From Macrococcus armenti (GTDB lineage Bacteria > Bacillota > Bacilli > Staphylococcales > Staphylococcaceae), in assembly GCF_020097135.1 (NCBI RefSeq), contig NZ_CP083608.1:1922001-1986000 (forward strand): a stretch of 64,000 bases of DNA. Reading direction: 5' to 3'. Positions 45,191 through 53,885 of the stretch are shown piece by piece. The notes beneath the pieces are model-generated. The model saw only the letters and a program-made list of their open reading frames with translations. It ran no database searches and was not told the DNA's origin. How positions within the stretch are numbered: position 1 is the stretch's first letter; every line of letters begins with the position of its first letter. A program made the position numbers and the translations under genes.

Positions 45191-46381
45191 TTATTCTGCA
45201 TGAACTTCTCCTGTAAGCCTTTTTTCAAAGTCCTTCGATTTTTGCTCAATCATCGCTTCATCACCATGCCAGATGCATATAAATCGAGACGGAAATGCAT
45301 TTTCTGATTTATAATCACCGTCGTAATATGCTAACGGAAATAAGTTGCCATGTTTTACTTCCTCTAAAATCGTCTCATAAAACTGCTGATTATCACCATT
45401 TGAATAATAGGCTAAAAACTTCTTATACTCACCTTCCAGCAAATCATCCAGTAGTAGCAGTGCACTTGAACCGTTCTGCCTGAAGTTCAAATCAATCGCA
45501 AATAATCGATCATCCTTATCAACTAATATATCAAACCCTGCGATCCCAACATAACCTGCGTCAACGCCATTTTGCATTATCTTTCTCCCTGCTTCAATGA
45601 CCGCTTCAGGAATATTGCGATCTGTCGTATTGCCGCAATACTTACCATACCTCTCTACATTCTGAATGGATGCCCCTAAAAATGTAATGCCACGTGCTTC
45701 ACTGTAAGCATACTGAACGCAGTAATTCTTAACAGGTTCAATAAACTGCTCAATAATAAGTTGGTCAGTATCTGTCGCTTCATGCACACGACGAACTGCC
45801 TGTTCTACATCTTCATCTGTATAGCAAAGCATCACCCCGTAGCCTCCAGCAGTCGGATGTTCATCTCCTGGTTTCACTACAAAAGGCAGCGTCCATTCAC
45901 GCACACGTTGTTCAAAATCTGTATATTTTACGATTTCTCGTTTCGGTAAATACGCACCATTCGTCCATGTTTCAATAATCGATTTATTATTAAGATTCAA
46001 AAATATATCTCTACGTACTACATAATCATCATCATGCACAAAGCCTTCTTCATGTGCATACTGAAAAAAGATTTTCCCCTGCTTCGCATATGCCTTTATA
46101 ATATTTTCATATTCGCTGCGCGTTTCATATGTGACAAACTGTTCTGGCATACGAACACCCTTTAATTCTAATAGTTTCTGAATCTTTTCAGTAACAGTTG
46201 CTTTATGAACGATTACTGGCATGTTTGCGATGATGAGTTCTCTTGCGCTCAGTAAATTAGATTGATGTTCCTCCGGCTGTAACCATGGATTAAAGCCGTA
46301 ACTCGGTCGTGAAGAATACAATACATTATCACCATATAAGTCGTGCATCGTAAATGGTATGTGTAATTTATTCGTGCTCAT
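45191..46381 (-). CDS. ATP-grasp dipeptide ligase, LdmS-like (L-aspartate--L-methionine ligase)
   Basis: A 396-residue ATP-grasp protein: WTLPFVVKPGDEHPTAGGYG (ATP loop), QLIIEQFIEPV, and the metal site FAIDLNFRQNGS. It opens MSTNKLHIPFTMHDLYGDNVLYSS and strongly resembles the staphylococcal protein named LdmS, reported to join L-Asp and L-Met. The recognition is from memory. Its start overlaps the M20 peptidase gene by 14 bases, and both lie behind a SAM riboswitch, which supports a methionine-related dipeptide product. The exact substrates are inferred. Confidence 0.72.
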   Translation of the reverse strand: MSTNKLHIPFTMHDLYGDNVLYSSRPSYGFNPWLQPEEHQSNLLSARELIIANMPVIVHKATVTEKIQKLLELKGVRMPEQFVTYETRSEYENIIKAYAKQGKIFFQYAHEEGFVHDDDYVVRRDIFLNLNNKSIIETWTNGAYLPKREIVKYTDFEQRVREWTLPFVVKPGDEHPTAGGYGVMLCYTDEDVEQAVRRVHEATDTDQLIIEQFIEPVKNYCVQYAYSEARGITFLGASIQNVERYGKYCGNTTDRNIPEAVIEAGRKIMQNGVDAGYVGIAGFDILVDKDDRLFAIDLNFRQNGSSALLLLDDLLEGEYKKFLAYYSNGDNQQFYETILEEVKHGNLFPLAYYDGDYKSENAFPSRFICIWHGDEAMIEQKSKDFEKRLTGEVHAE

Positions 46382-47564
46382 AAATTTTCCCCTTTAATAC
46401 TGAATGTAGATTTTTAATCGCCTGTAATTCATCCGGATTATCAATTAATTCAATCGCCATCGTCGCCATTATTTTCGCGCCTTGTATTAACGCGTGATCC
46501 CCGTGCGCACTTCTTGCAGCATCTTTAAATTCGACAGTGTGCCCAACAAGGTTGGATGGACCAATTTTAATGTGAGGATGAATTGTAGGGATAATGTGAC
46601 TTACATTCCCTGTATCCGTAGATCCGAAACCAAAATCATCGTGTAAAATGATTTCGTTATGTTTACGTGCATGACGCTCAAACAAATCATCCAGCAAATC
46701 ATTAGGAATAAACTCATTTACACCATTTTGAATATGATTCAGCGCATATGTTGCACCTGCAGTAATAGCAGCACCTTCTGCAACACGCTCCACTTTATAT
46801 GTTAATGCATCCAGCGCTTTACGTGTCGTTGCACGTGTATAAAATCTTGCTTTCGTATAATCCGGAATAATATTCGCACTTTTTCCACCATCCAGTATGA
46901 CACCGTGCACTTTATCCGATTTACGAATATGTTGTCTGAGCTGTGCTATACCATTGAAGAAACTAATCATTGCATCTAATGCGTTCACACCATTATGCGC
47001 ATTTTCTGATGCATGCGCAGTCTTACCGAAAAACTCTACTTCAAAGACATCTACAGCAAGTGTAGGTACTGTTCTATATGATTCATGGCCTGGATGTATC
47101 ATAAGTGCTACATCACAATCAGAAAACAGTCCTGCTTTCACGTAAGAAGCTTTCGCACTTCCGTTAACGCCGCCTTCTTCAGCAGGTGTTCCAAACACTT
47201 TTATAGCTCCACCGTGCGTTTCAACATACGTGCGTAAACTAATACCTGCCAGAACACTCGCTGTACCGATAATATTATGTCCACACGCATGACCGATTCC
47301 AGGCAACGCATCATATTCTGCAAGAAAAGCGATAACCGGACCGTCCAGTTCACTTTCAAACGTTGCTATAAATCCCGTTTCATGACCGGCAATATCTCGT
47401 TCTATCGTAAAACCTTCATCATATAAAGCTTTACTCAATAAACTTGATGCAAAGTATTCTTCATTCCCTAGTTCTGGTCTATCGTGAATCTGATGACTTA
47501 TATTAATAAATGCTTCCTTATTATGTTCAATGTAGTTTAATACGCTTTGTTCGTTCATTGACAT
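46368..47564 (-). CDS. M20-family metallo-amidohydrolase
   Basis: A 398-residue two-domain M20 protein with AFLAEYDALPGIGHACGHNIIG (metal His, bridging Asp/Glu), GTPAEEGG, MIHPGHE and GFGSTDTGNVSHIIPTIHP. The family removes N-acyl groups or cleaves dipeptides. It is first in the operon with the LdmS-like ligase, behind the S-box riboswitch. A role in hydrolysing Met-containing dipeptides or N-acyl-Met is inferred from context only. Confidence 0.85.
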   Translation of the reverse strand: MSMNEQSVLNYIEHNKEAFINISHQIHDRPELGNEEYFASSLLSKALYDEGFTIERDIAGHETGFIATFESELDGPVIAFLAEYDALPGIGHACGHNIIGTASVLAGISLRTYVETHGGAIKVFGTPAEEGGVNGSAKASYVKAGLFSDCDVALMIHPGHESYRTVPTLAVDVFEVEFFGKTAHASENAHNGVNALDAMISFFNGIAQLRQHIRKSDKVHGVILDGGKSANIIPDYTKARFYTRATTRKALDALTYKVERVAEGAAITAGATYALNHIQNGVNEFIPNDLLDDLFERHARKHNEIILHDDFGFGSTDTGNVSHIIPTIHPHIKIGPSNLVGHTVEFKDAARSAHGDHALIQGAKIMATMAIELIDNPDELQAIKNLHSVLKGKIYEHE

Positions 47565-47608
47565 TACACCTCAATTTAATTGATTCCAATTAAATTCACT
47601 TAACAAAA

Positions 47609-47634
47609 AAGACATCCTCAGATAAGGATGTCTT
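47609..47634 (-). terminator. Terminator of the SAM riboswitch
   Basis: Arms AAGACATCCT / AGGATGTCTT with a short loop (CAGATA), followed on the minus strand by TTTTTTGTTA. The off-state hairpin. Confidence 0.87.
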
Positions 47635-47639
47635 TTAAT

Positions 47640-47733
47640 CTTATCTGCCAGCTTATGCTGCAGGATTTAGCACCTTACATAACGCAGGTTGCTGGACATC
47701 AATGGGCCTGTTCCCTCCGTCCGTCTTGATAAG
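47640..47733 (-). promoter_or_regulatory. SAM-I (S-box) riboswitch
   Basis: On the minus strand the S-box consensus segments appear: CTTATCAAGA at the P1 5' side, GGAGGGAACAGGCCC, GATGTCCAGCAACC, AAGGTGCTAAATCC, and GGCAGATAAG closing P1. It controls the M20/LdmS operon; high SAM should terminate transcription. Confidence 0.95.
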
Positions 47734-47753
47734 TGTTTTAATTGTTAATCATT

Positions 47754-47782
47754 ATATTAGAGCTTTAAAGTATTATTGTCAA
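47754..47782 (-). promoter_or_regulatory. Promoter of the SAM-riboswitch operon
   Basis: A -35 TTGACA (47777-47782) and -10 TAATAT (47754-47759) 17 bases apart. An inverted repeat ATTATTGTCA...TGACAATAAT spans the -35. Confidence 0.7.
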
Positions 47783-47807
47783 TGAAATGACAATAATTTC
47801 TGAAAAA

Positions 47808-48308
47808 TTAGCCGTACTTTTTTATCGAATGCAAACCATCCCATTGCATCGCTTTTTCTTCAATCACAGTTAAAAATATGTCTCTCGCTTTTTTATATGA
47901 AGAGAAATCGAATGGATAAACTTTCGCCAAATCTACTTTAAATTGACTATAGCGTTCTCTTTCACTTGCATACGCTCTGAAGTAGTCTCTTAGCTTCAAC
48001 CTTCTTTGAAGTTCTTCATTATTCGGTTCATAAACGAATAAATGAAATTTATGATCATGCGTTGCATACAATGTATGTTCTGCCTGTTTACATATCAATT
48101 CATAGCCGAGTGATTCCAATGTTTCACAATCAATATGTCCTTCTAACGCAATATCAACTGTAGCACGTGCATCCATGCCAGGTATCGCGGTAGAGCCGAT
48201 ATGATATATATTACATGTCGAATGAACAACTTGTTTCAGACGTAACTGTTCACCTATATACAGATGCTGCCAAATACTATCATAAGGAACAATCATCACT
48301 TGCTTCAT
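47808..48308 (-). CDS. GrpB (UPF0157) family protein
   Basis: A 166-residue protein of the GrpB/nucleotidyltransferase-like family. It shows VVHSTCNIYHIGSTAIPGMDARATVDIAL (GST and acidic pair of a nucleotidyltransferase fold) and FHLFVYEPNNEELQRRLKLRDYFRAY. The ATG 48308 is selected with AGGTGATGG ahead. Function unclear. It is divergent from the fusion gene. Confidence 0.82.
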   Translation of the reverse strand: MKQVMIVPYDSIWQHLYIGEQLRLKQVVHSTCNIYHIGSTAIPGMDARATVDIALEGHIDCETLESLGYELICKQAEHTLYATHDHKFHLFVYEPNNEELQRRLKLRDYFRAYASERERYSQFKVDLAKVYPFDFSSYKKARDIFLTVIEEKAMQWDGLHSIKKYG

Positions 48309-48377
48309 TCCATCACCTATTTCCAAATATTATAAATTTATTATACTACTTTGTTTACACTTTCACAAACTATAGTG

Positions 48378-48406
48378 TTGAGCATTTTTCATTTTCATGC
48401 TATTAT
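48378..48406 (+). promoter_or_regulatory. Promoter of the methyltransferase/mccA fusion operon
   Basis: A -35 TTGAGC (48378-48383) and a -10 TATTAT (48401-48406) with 17 bases between, about 50 bases before the start codon. I did not find a convincing CymR box or riboswitch. Confidence 0.6.
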
Positions 48407-48454
48407 TAATTCCGAGTTAACAGATATGATTAATTATAATTAGAGGTGTAATTG

Positions 48455-49975
48455 ATGAGCTTACCTTTTATGGATATATTTAAAGATTGGGCATCAAATT
48501 ATGATGATGCCGTAACAGGTCGTAATCCTGAGTATAAAGACGTATTCGCAAACTATGATTTTATGATTGAACAAGCAACAAAACATGCAGGGCATCGCGT
48601 TACCGAATTCGGTCCGGGTACCGGCAATATGACAAATTTCTTACTTAAACGTGGCGCTGATGTACAAGCAGTTGAACCGAGTGAGGATATGGCAAAACTT
48701 GGCGAAGAGAAGACGGGTATATCTTTTGAACGTGGTGATTTTTTAAACTTTAACGCCCGTGAAACAGACACTTTCATTTCATCATTTGCATTTCATCACT
48801 TAACAGATGAAGAAAAGATGGATGCTATACGTAAGTATAAGGATTTACTTCATGAAGATGGGAATATCATTATATTAGATACGATGTTTAACGATTTAGA
48901 GGAGAAAGAACAAATTAAATCGTATTATCACGAACTCGGTTATAACAATCTAGTAGATGATTTAAACAGAGAGTATTATCCATTAAAGGAAACGATGCAG
49001 AAAATTGCTGATACATTAGGTTTTGATTATCAATCAACGCAGCTCAATCGTTTCGCTCATTTACAAATATTAACGAAGAAGAAAATAAAAACACCACTCG
49101 ACTTAATCGGCAATACGCCATTAGTAGAGCTGAAAAACTTTCCATTAAATAATGGTAATCGCTTATTTGCAAAACTTGAATTTTATAATTTAGGTGGTTC
49201 AGTTAAAGATCGTCTCGGTATGAACATCATTGAACAGGCATTGCTTCGTGGTGAAATTAAAACGAACACTGTCGTAGAAGCAACTGCAGGTAATACAGGT
49301 ATCGGGTTAGCACTGGCATGCCAAAAATATAACTTAAAATTACGCGTTTATGTACCAGAAAAATTCAGCGTAGAAAAACAGAGCATTATGCGCGCGCTCG
49401 GTGCAGAAATTATTAACACTCCGACAGAACATGGTATGCTGTATGCGAGAGAACAAGCTTTAAATTTCGCACAGGAGACAGGTGCATTCTATACGAATCA
49501 GTTCGAAGCATTCGATAATCCAGCAAGCTATAATGCACTCGCTGATGAAATTAAAAGAGACGTTGGACAAGTGGATGTTATCGTTGCCGGTGCTGGAAGT
49601 GGCGGCACGTTCACAGGACTTGCACAACACTTCAAAGAAAGTTATCGTGTCATTGTAGAACCTGAAGGCTCAATACTAAATGGTGGTGCTGCAGGCAGTC
49701 ATCGCACAGAAGGTATCGGTGTTGAAAAATGGCCACCATTCCTTGAAAAAGATTTAATCAATAAAATCGAAACAATTTCAGATATCGATGCATTTACACG
49801 CGTAACAGAACTAGCTCAAAAAGAATCTTTACTTATAGGTTCATCGAGCGGTGCTGCATTACACGCTGTGTTAAAAGTACAGGAATCAATGACAAACAGC
49901 AATATCGTCGTCATCTTCCCGGATGCAGCAGAACGTTACTTATCAAAACAAATATTCAATATTAAAGGAGAATAA
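48455..49975 (+). CDS. Fused SAM-dependent methyltransferase (YrrT-like) and cystathionine beta-synthase/cysteine synthase (MccA-like)
   Basis: A single 506-residue frame joins two normally separate proteins. Residues 1 to about 208 are a class I SAM methyltransferase with EFGPGTGNM (motif I, about 51-59), AVEPSEDM, and SSFAFHHLTDEEK. Residues about 212-506 are a PLP beta-replacement enzyme: TPLDLIGNTPLVEL, GGSVKDR with PLP Lys251, EATAGNTGIGLA, GAGSGGTFTG (phosphate loop) and IGSSSGAALH. In B. subtilis yrrT and mccA are separate genes in the yrrT-mtnN-mccAB operon. The frame is unbroken and I see no ribosome site at the junction. Downstream are mccB and luxS. The MccA half should make cystathionine from homocysteine and an activated serine. 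Confidence 0.88.
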   Translation: MSLPFMDIFKDWASNYDDAVTGRNPEYKDVFANYDFMIEQATKHAGHRVTEFGPGTGNMTNFLLKRGADVQAVEPSEDMAKLGEEKTGISFERGDFLNFNARETDTFISSFAFHHLTDEEKMDAIRKYKDLLHEDGNIIILDTMFNDLEEKEQIKSYYHELGYNNLVDDLNREYYPLKETMQKIADTLGFDYQSTQLNRFAHLQILTKKKIKTPLDLIGNTPLVELKNFPLNNGNRLFAKLEFYNLGGSVKDRLGMNIIEQALLRGEIKTNTVVEATAGNTGIGLALACQKYNLKLRVYVPEKFSVEKQSIMRALGAEIINTPTEHGMLYAREQALNFAQETGAFYTNQFEAFDNPASYNALADEIKRDVGQVDVIVAGAGSGGTFTGLAQHFKESYRVIVEPEGSILNGGAAGSHRTEGIGVEKWPPFLEKDLINKIETISDIDAFTRVTELAQKESLLIGSSSGAALHAVLKVQESMTNSNIVVIFPDAAERYLSKQIFNIKGE

Positions 49976-51124
49976 ATGATGCAAAAGAAAACAATGATGA
50001 TTCATGGTGGTAATACAATCGATGAATATACTGGTGCTGTGAATCCACCAATTTATCAGACTAGTACATATAAACAGGATGGCATCGGTAATATGCGTCA
50101 AGGGTATGAATATTCACGTTCGGCAAACCCTACGCGTACTGCATTAGAGTCATTAATCAGAGATTTAGAATCCGGTGATGCAGGATTTGCATTTGGTTCA
50201 GGTATGGCAGCTGTTTCTTCAGTTGTTATGTTATTAAATGCAGGAGATCATATCGTTGTCGGTAGCGACGTTTATGGTGGTACATACCGTGTATTCACAA
50301 AAGTATTCGAACGCATCGGTATACAATCAACATTTGTTGATACGACTGACTTAGATGCTGTTGAAGCGGCGATTACAGACAACACAAAAATGTTATATAT
50401 CGAAACACCAACAAATCCATTATTAAACGTTACAGACATTCGTAAAATGGTAGAGATTTCTAAAGCTCACAATTTAATTTCTGTCGTAGATAATACATTT
50501 ATGACACCGTATTACCAGAATCCATTAGAACTTGGGGCAGACATCGTATTACACTCTGCAACGAAATATATCGGTGGTCATAGTGACGTTGTAGCAGGTC
50601 TTGTTGTAACACGCACACCTGAATTATCTGAAGCAGTTGGGTTTATTCAGAACTCTGTAGGTGGCGTATTAGGACCACAAGATAGTTTCCTACTTGTACG
50701 TGGTATTAAAACATTAGCGATTCGTATGGAACAAACTGAAAAAACAACATTAAAGATTTTAAACTTCTTAAAAGAACAGCGCGTTGTAACGAATATTTTC
50801 CACCCTTCTTTACTAGACAAAAAATCTAAACAAATCCACGAATCACAAAGTTCAGGATACGGTGGTATGATTTCATTCGATGTAGGGTCTAAAGAAAACG
50901 CAGAAAACTTAGTAAAAGCTACAAAGTACTTTACGTTAGCTGAATCACTCGGTGCTGTTGAAAGTTTAATCTCTGTACCGAGTCAGATGACACACGCTTC
51001 GATTCCGAGAGAACGTCGTCTTGAACTTGGTATTACAGATGGTTTAGTAAGAATTTCAGTAGGAATAGAAGATAGCGAAGACTTAATTGAAGATTTATCA
51101 CAAGCATTTAAACAATTAAACTAA
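49976..51124 (+). CDS. mccB: Cystathionine gamma-lyase / homocysteine gamma-lyase (MccB-like)
   Basis: A 382-residue PLP enzyme of the Cys/Met metabolism family with YEYSRSANPTR, FGSGMAA, VVDNTFMTPY, LHSATKYIGGHSDV (PLP Lys) and LVRISVGIEDSEDLI. It converts cystathionine to cysteine in reverse transsulfuration. The ATG at 49976 or 49979 follows AAAGGAG within five to eight bases. It directly follows the fusion gene with no gap. Confidence 0.92.
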   Translation: MMQKKTMMIHGGNTIDEYTGAVNPPIYQTSTYKQDGIGNMRQGYEYSRSANPTRTALESLIRDLESGDAGFAFGSGMAAVSSVVMLLNAGDHIVVGSDVYGGTYRVFTKVFERIGIQSTFVDTTDLDAVEAAITDNTKMLYIETPTNPLLNVTDIRKMVEISKAHNLISVVDNTFMTPYYQNPLELGADIVLHSATKYIGGHSDVVAGLVVTRTPELSEAVGFIQNSVGGVLGPQDSFLLVRGIKTLAIRMEQTEKTTLKILNFLKEQRVVTNIFHPSLLDKKSKQIHESQSSGYGGMISFDVGSKENAENLVKATKYFTLAESLGAVESLISVPSQMTHASIPRERRLELGITDGLVRISVGIEDSEDLIEDLSQAFKQLN

Positions 51125-51136
51125 GGAGTGTACATG

Positions 51137-51622
51137 ATGACTAATAAAATGAACGTTGAAAGTTTTAACTTAGATCACACAATCGTAGATGCACCATTCG
51201 TACGTTTAGCCGGAATTAAAGAAGGTATTAAAGGCGATGTTATCCATAAGTATGACATTCGCTTTAAACAACCGAACAAAGCACATATGGAAATGCCGGC
51301 ACTACATTCACTTGAACACCTCATGGCTGAGAATATTCGTAACCATACGGATAAAGTTGTTGATATCTCTCCTATGGGATGCCAGACAGGTTTTTATATA
51401 TCACTTATTAATCACGATGACTATGAAGATGTGCTTTCTATATTAGAGAAAACTTTAAACGATGTTATAGCTGCTAAAGAAGTACCTGCTTGTAATGAAG
51501 TACAGTGCGGCTGGGCAGCAAGTCATTCATTAGAAGGTGCACAAGCACTTGCAGAAGAGATGTTATCTAAAAAAGAGCACTGGGATGTTATATTCCAGGA
51601 AGGAAAAGCACCTGAAGCTTAA
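51137..51622 (+). CDS. luxS: S-ribosylhomocysteine lyase LuxS
   Basis: LuxS cleaves S-ribosylhomocysteine to homocysteine and the AI-2 precursor DPD. The 161-residue enzyme has the metal site HSLEHL (His54, Glu57, His58 approximately) and [12 protein letters not shown] with a Cys that supplies the metal ligand. I start at ATG 51137, matching the [11 protein letters not shown]-terminus, eight bases after AAGGAG. It feeds homocysteine to the MccA half of the fusion gene just upstream. Confidence 0.96.
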   Translation: MTNKMNVESFNLDHTIVDAPFVRLAGIKEGIKGDVIHKYDIRFKQPNKAHMEMPALHSLEHLMAENIRNHTDKVVDISPMGCQTGFYISLINHDDYEDVLSILEKTLNDVIAAKEVPACNEVQCGWAASHSLEGAQALAEEMLSKKEHWDVIFQEGKAPEA

Positions 51623-51631
51623 TATAACAAA

Positions 51632-51667
51632 GAAAAACCACTAACAGTATGCACTGTTAGTGGTTTT
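51632..51667. terminator. Terminator between luxS and the convergent hypothetical gene
   Basis: A perfect 16-base inverted repeat, arms beginning AAAAACCACTAACAGT, 4-base loop. It extends to the stop codon of the next gene on the minus strand. Confidence 0.9.
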
Positions 51668-52233
51668 TAGAATCTCATCATATTCGCTGCACCATATACA
51701 TCTTCAAATACATTCAATACATTTAACTTCTCATCTACAATATCTAAATGATATGGACCTGACATCTCATTAATCGCATTAATTTTATCGATTTCTGTAT
51801 CTTTACGCTTTATAAAATTAAACGAAACCGTATAATCCGACTTCTCACCTGTACCATACACAAGTTCTCCTAGCACACGCTCAGTACCGTTACCTTCAAA
51901 CAATGATTTCAATTCTTGAGGTAAAGTAAATCTGAATCTGTAATGTGGTGTATGATGCATTAAATAATCATAAAGTACGCGATCAATCTTATAATCCAGT
52001 TTAAAAGTGACACCATTGTCATGATGTGAAACATTTAAATTTTTTATCATAAAATGCGGCATCATAAATGCTTCATTCTCAAAATTATCAGGAATAGAGA
52101 ACTTCTGCTTAACCTCTACATTCGAACTTAATTTATGTTTCATTTGTTCACCTTGATTTCTCGTTAAATAATAATAGAACGCACTCGTTACACCTACAAA
52201 TACGAGCGCACCGATTGTTTGTTTACATTTCAT
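51667..52233 (-). CDS. Membrane-anchored hypothetical protein
   Basis: A 188-residue protein with one N-terminal hydrophobic segment (TIGALVFVGVTSAFYYYL, residues about 5-23), probably a membrane anchor. The rest is soluble, with beta-rich segments (GVTFKLDYKIDRVL, YRFRFTLPQELKSL) and no recognised catalytic motif. A similar gene stands beside luxS in staphylococci. Function unknown. It shares the luxS terminator. Confidence 0.65.
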   Translation of the reverse strand: MKCKQTIGALVFVGVTSAFYYYLTRNQGEQMKHKLSSNVEVKQKFSIPDNFENEAFMMPHFMIKNLNVSHHDNGVTFKLDYKIDRVLYDYLMHHTPHYRFRFTLPQELKSLFEGNGTERVLGELVYGTGEKSDYTVSFNFIKRKDTEIDKINAINEMSGPYHLDIVDEKLNVLNVFEDVYGAANMMRF

Positions 52234-52388
52234 ACATATTACCCCTTTATACTTTTATTTCTTTATACCCATAAAAACGCGAAGTAATGCATTTTTATAA
52301 TATATATCATATTCTTTATAATTTTTACTTTAAATTAATATTCTATCAATAATTAATGGGTATTATAGTCGTAATTGGAGATGATAAT

Positions 52389-52664
52389 ATGTTTACAGAA
52401 AAAGAACGTATCAACTTAATACTTTCATACGGCTTAGAAGATGCGATTGAACTGTACAATAAGTTTAATGCCCATGCCAATGAACATTTCTTTGAATATA
52501 AACACTTCAGTATACAACTCAAACAAAAGTATTATTTACCTGACAAACTTTCGCTCGCTATCAGTTATATCGAATTATGTTATCGCAACCATTTATCAAA
52601 CTACGATGAAATCATAGACTTTTTCCATACATTACGTGCTATAGAGCGTCAGGTTGCAAATTAA
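52389..52664 (+). CDS. Small conserved hypothetical protein (91 residues)
   Basis: The product MFTEKERINLILSYGLEDAIELYNKF... is mostly helical, with no signal, metal or DNA-binding motif. The ATG at 52389 follows GGAG by eight bases. It stands alone between a hypothetical gene and deoB and ends at a strong terminator. Function unknown. Confidence 0.62.
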   Translation: MFTEKERINLILSYGLEDAIELYNKFNAHANEHFFEYKHFSIQLKQKYYLPDKLSLAISYIELCYRNHLSNYDEIIDFFHTLRAIERQVAN

Positions 52665-52698
52665 AAGGGATTCAACTATATACAGTCGAATCCCTTTT
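52663..52698. terminator. Bidirectional terminator between the 91-residue gene and deoB
   Basis: Arms AAAAGGGATTC / GAATCCCTTTT with a 14-base loop, A/T flanks on both sides. Confidence 0.85.
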
Positions 52699-52702
52699 AT
52701 TA

Positions 52703-53875
52703 TTATTTCAATTCACTTAAATAACTCTTTCCAAACTCTGGCATTTCAACACCAAAGTTATCTGCAATTGTCGCGCCAATTGAAGCGAATGTCGTATGCG
52801 ATTCTAATTCACGACCACCATCAAAGTGTTTGCTGTACATTAATAATGGTACATATTCTCGCGTATGGTCTGTTCCAGGCATTGTAGGATCGTTACCATG
52901 GTCAGCTGTAATTATGAGTAAATCATCTTCTCTTAATGCTTCTAATAATTCACCAAGTCTGTCATCGAATGCTTTAATCGCATTCATATAACCTTCTTTA
53001 TCACGTCGATGTCCATACAACGCATCAAAGTCTACTAAATTCAGGAAGCTGATACCATCAAAATCAGATTTCACAACGTCCATTAATTTATCCATACCAT
53101 CCATATTATCTTTTGTACGGATTGACTTCGTCACACCTTCTCCATCATAAATGTCATTAATCTTACCGATTGCAATAACATCTCGCCCTGCATCCTGTAA
53201 CGCATTCATCACTGTACGTCCGAATGGTTTTAATGCATAGTCATGACGGTTAGAAGTTCTTGTGAAGTTACCAGGTTCACCTACGTATGGTCTTGCGATA
53301 ATACGTCCGATTAAATACTTCGGATCTTTCGTATACTCACGAACTTTCTCACAAATTTCATAAAGTTCCTCAAGTGGGATAATCTCTTCATGTGCTGCAA
53401 TTTGCAGTACTGGGTCAGCAGAAGTATAGATGATTAAGTCACCTGTTTTCATTTGGTGTTCGCCCCACTCATCAATAATCGCTGTTCCTGAAGCCGGCTT
53501 ATTCGCGACAACTTTACGGCCTGTCATCTCTTCAATAGCTGTTACGAGTTCATCAGGGAACCCATCCGGATATACTTTGAATGGCTGATCGATATTCAGA
53601 CCCATAATCTCCCAGTGGCCTGTCATCGTATCTTTTCCGACAGATGCTTCTGATAATTTCGTATAGTATGCTTCTGGTTTGTCGACTTCATTAACGACTG
53701 GAAGCTGTGCGATATTACCTAATCCTAACTTTTCTAAGTTCGGTAATTTCCCTTCATATCCTTCTAGTGTATGTTTTAAAGTATGGCTTCCAGTATCACC
53801 AAACTTCTCTGCATCTGGTGCTTCACCAATCCCAACAGAATCCATTACGATGAGATGAACTCTTTTAAATGTCAT
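52703..53875 (-). CDS. deoB: Phosphopentomutase
   Basis: DeoB converts (deoxy)ribose-1-P to 5-P. The 390-residue alkaline-phosphatase-superfamily enzyme has [16 protein letters not shown] (metal Asp), [12 protein letters not shown] with the phosphorylated Thr, and [20 protein letters not shown] for the second metal site. It is last in the deoC-pdp-deoB operon, ten bases after pdp. Confidence 0.96.
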   Translation of the reverse strand: MTFKRVHLIVMDSVGIGEAPDAEKFGDTGSHTLKHTLEGYEGKLPNLEKLGLGNIAQLPVVNEVDKPEAYYTKLSEASVGKDTMTGHWEIMGLNIDQPFKVYPDGFPDELVTAIEEMTGRKVVANKPASGTAIIDEWGEHQMKTGDLIIYTSADPVLQIAAHEEIIPLEELYEICEKVREYTKDPKYLIGRIIARPYVGEPGNFTRTSNRHDYALKPFGRTVMNALQDAGRDVIAIGKINDIYDGEGVTKSIRTKDNMDGMDKLMDVVKSDFDGISFLNLVDFDALYGHRRDKEGYMNAIKAFDDRLGELLEALREDDLLIITADHGNDPTMPGTDHTREYVPLLMYSKHFDGGRELESHTTFASIGATIADNFGVEMPEFGKSYLSELK

Positions 53876-53885
53876 AATATCTCTC

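Noticed and set aside
48407-48454. CymR-type or T-box control of the fusion operon
   Set aside because: The leader is under 50 bases and shows neither a T-box specifier structure nor a clear CymR palindrome.
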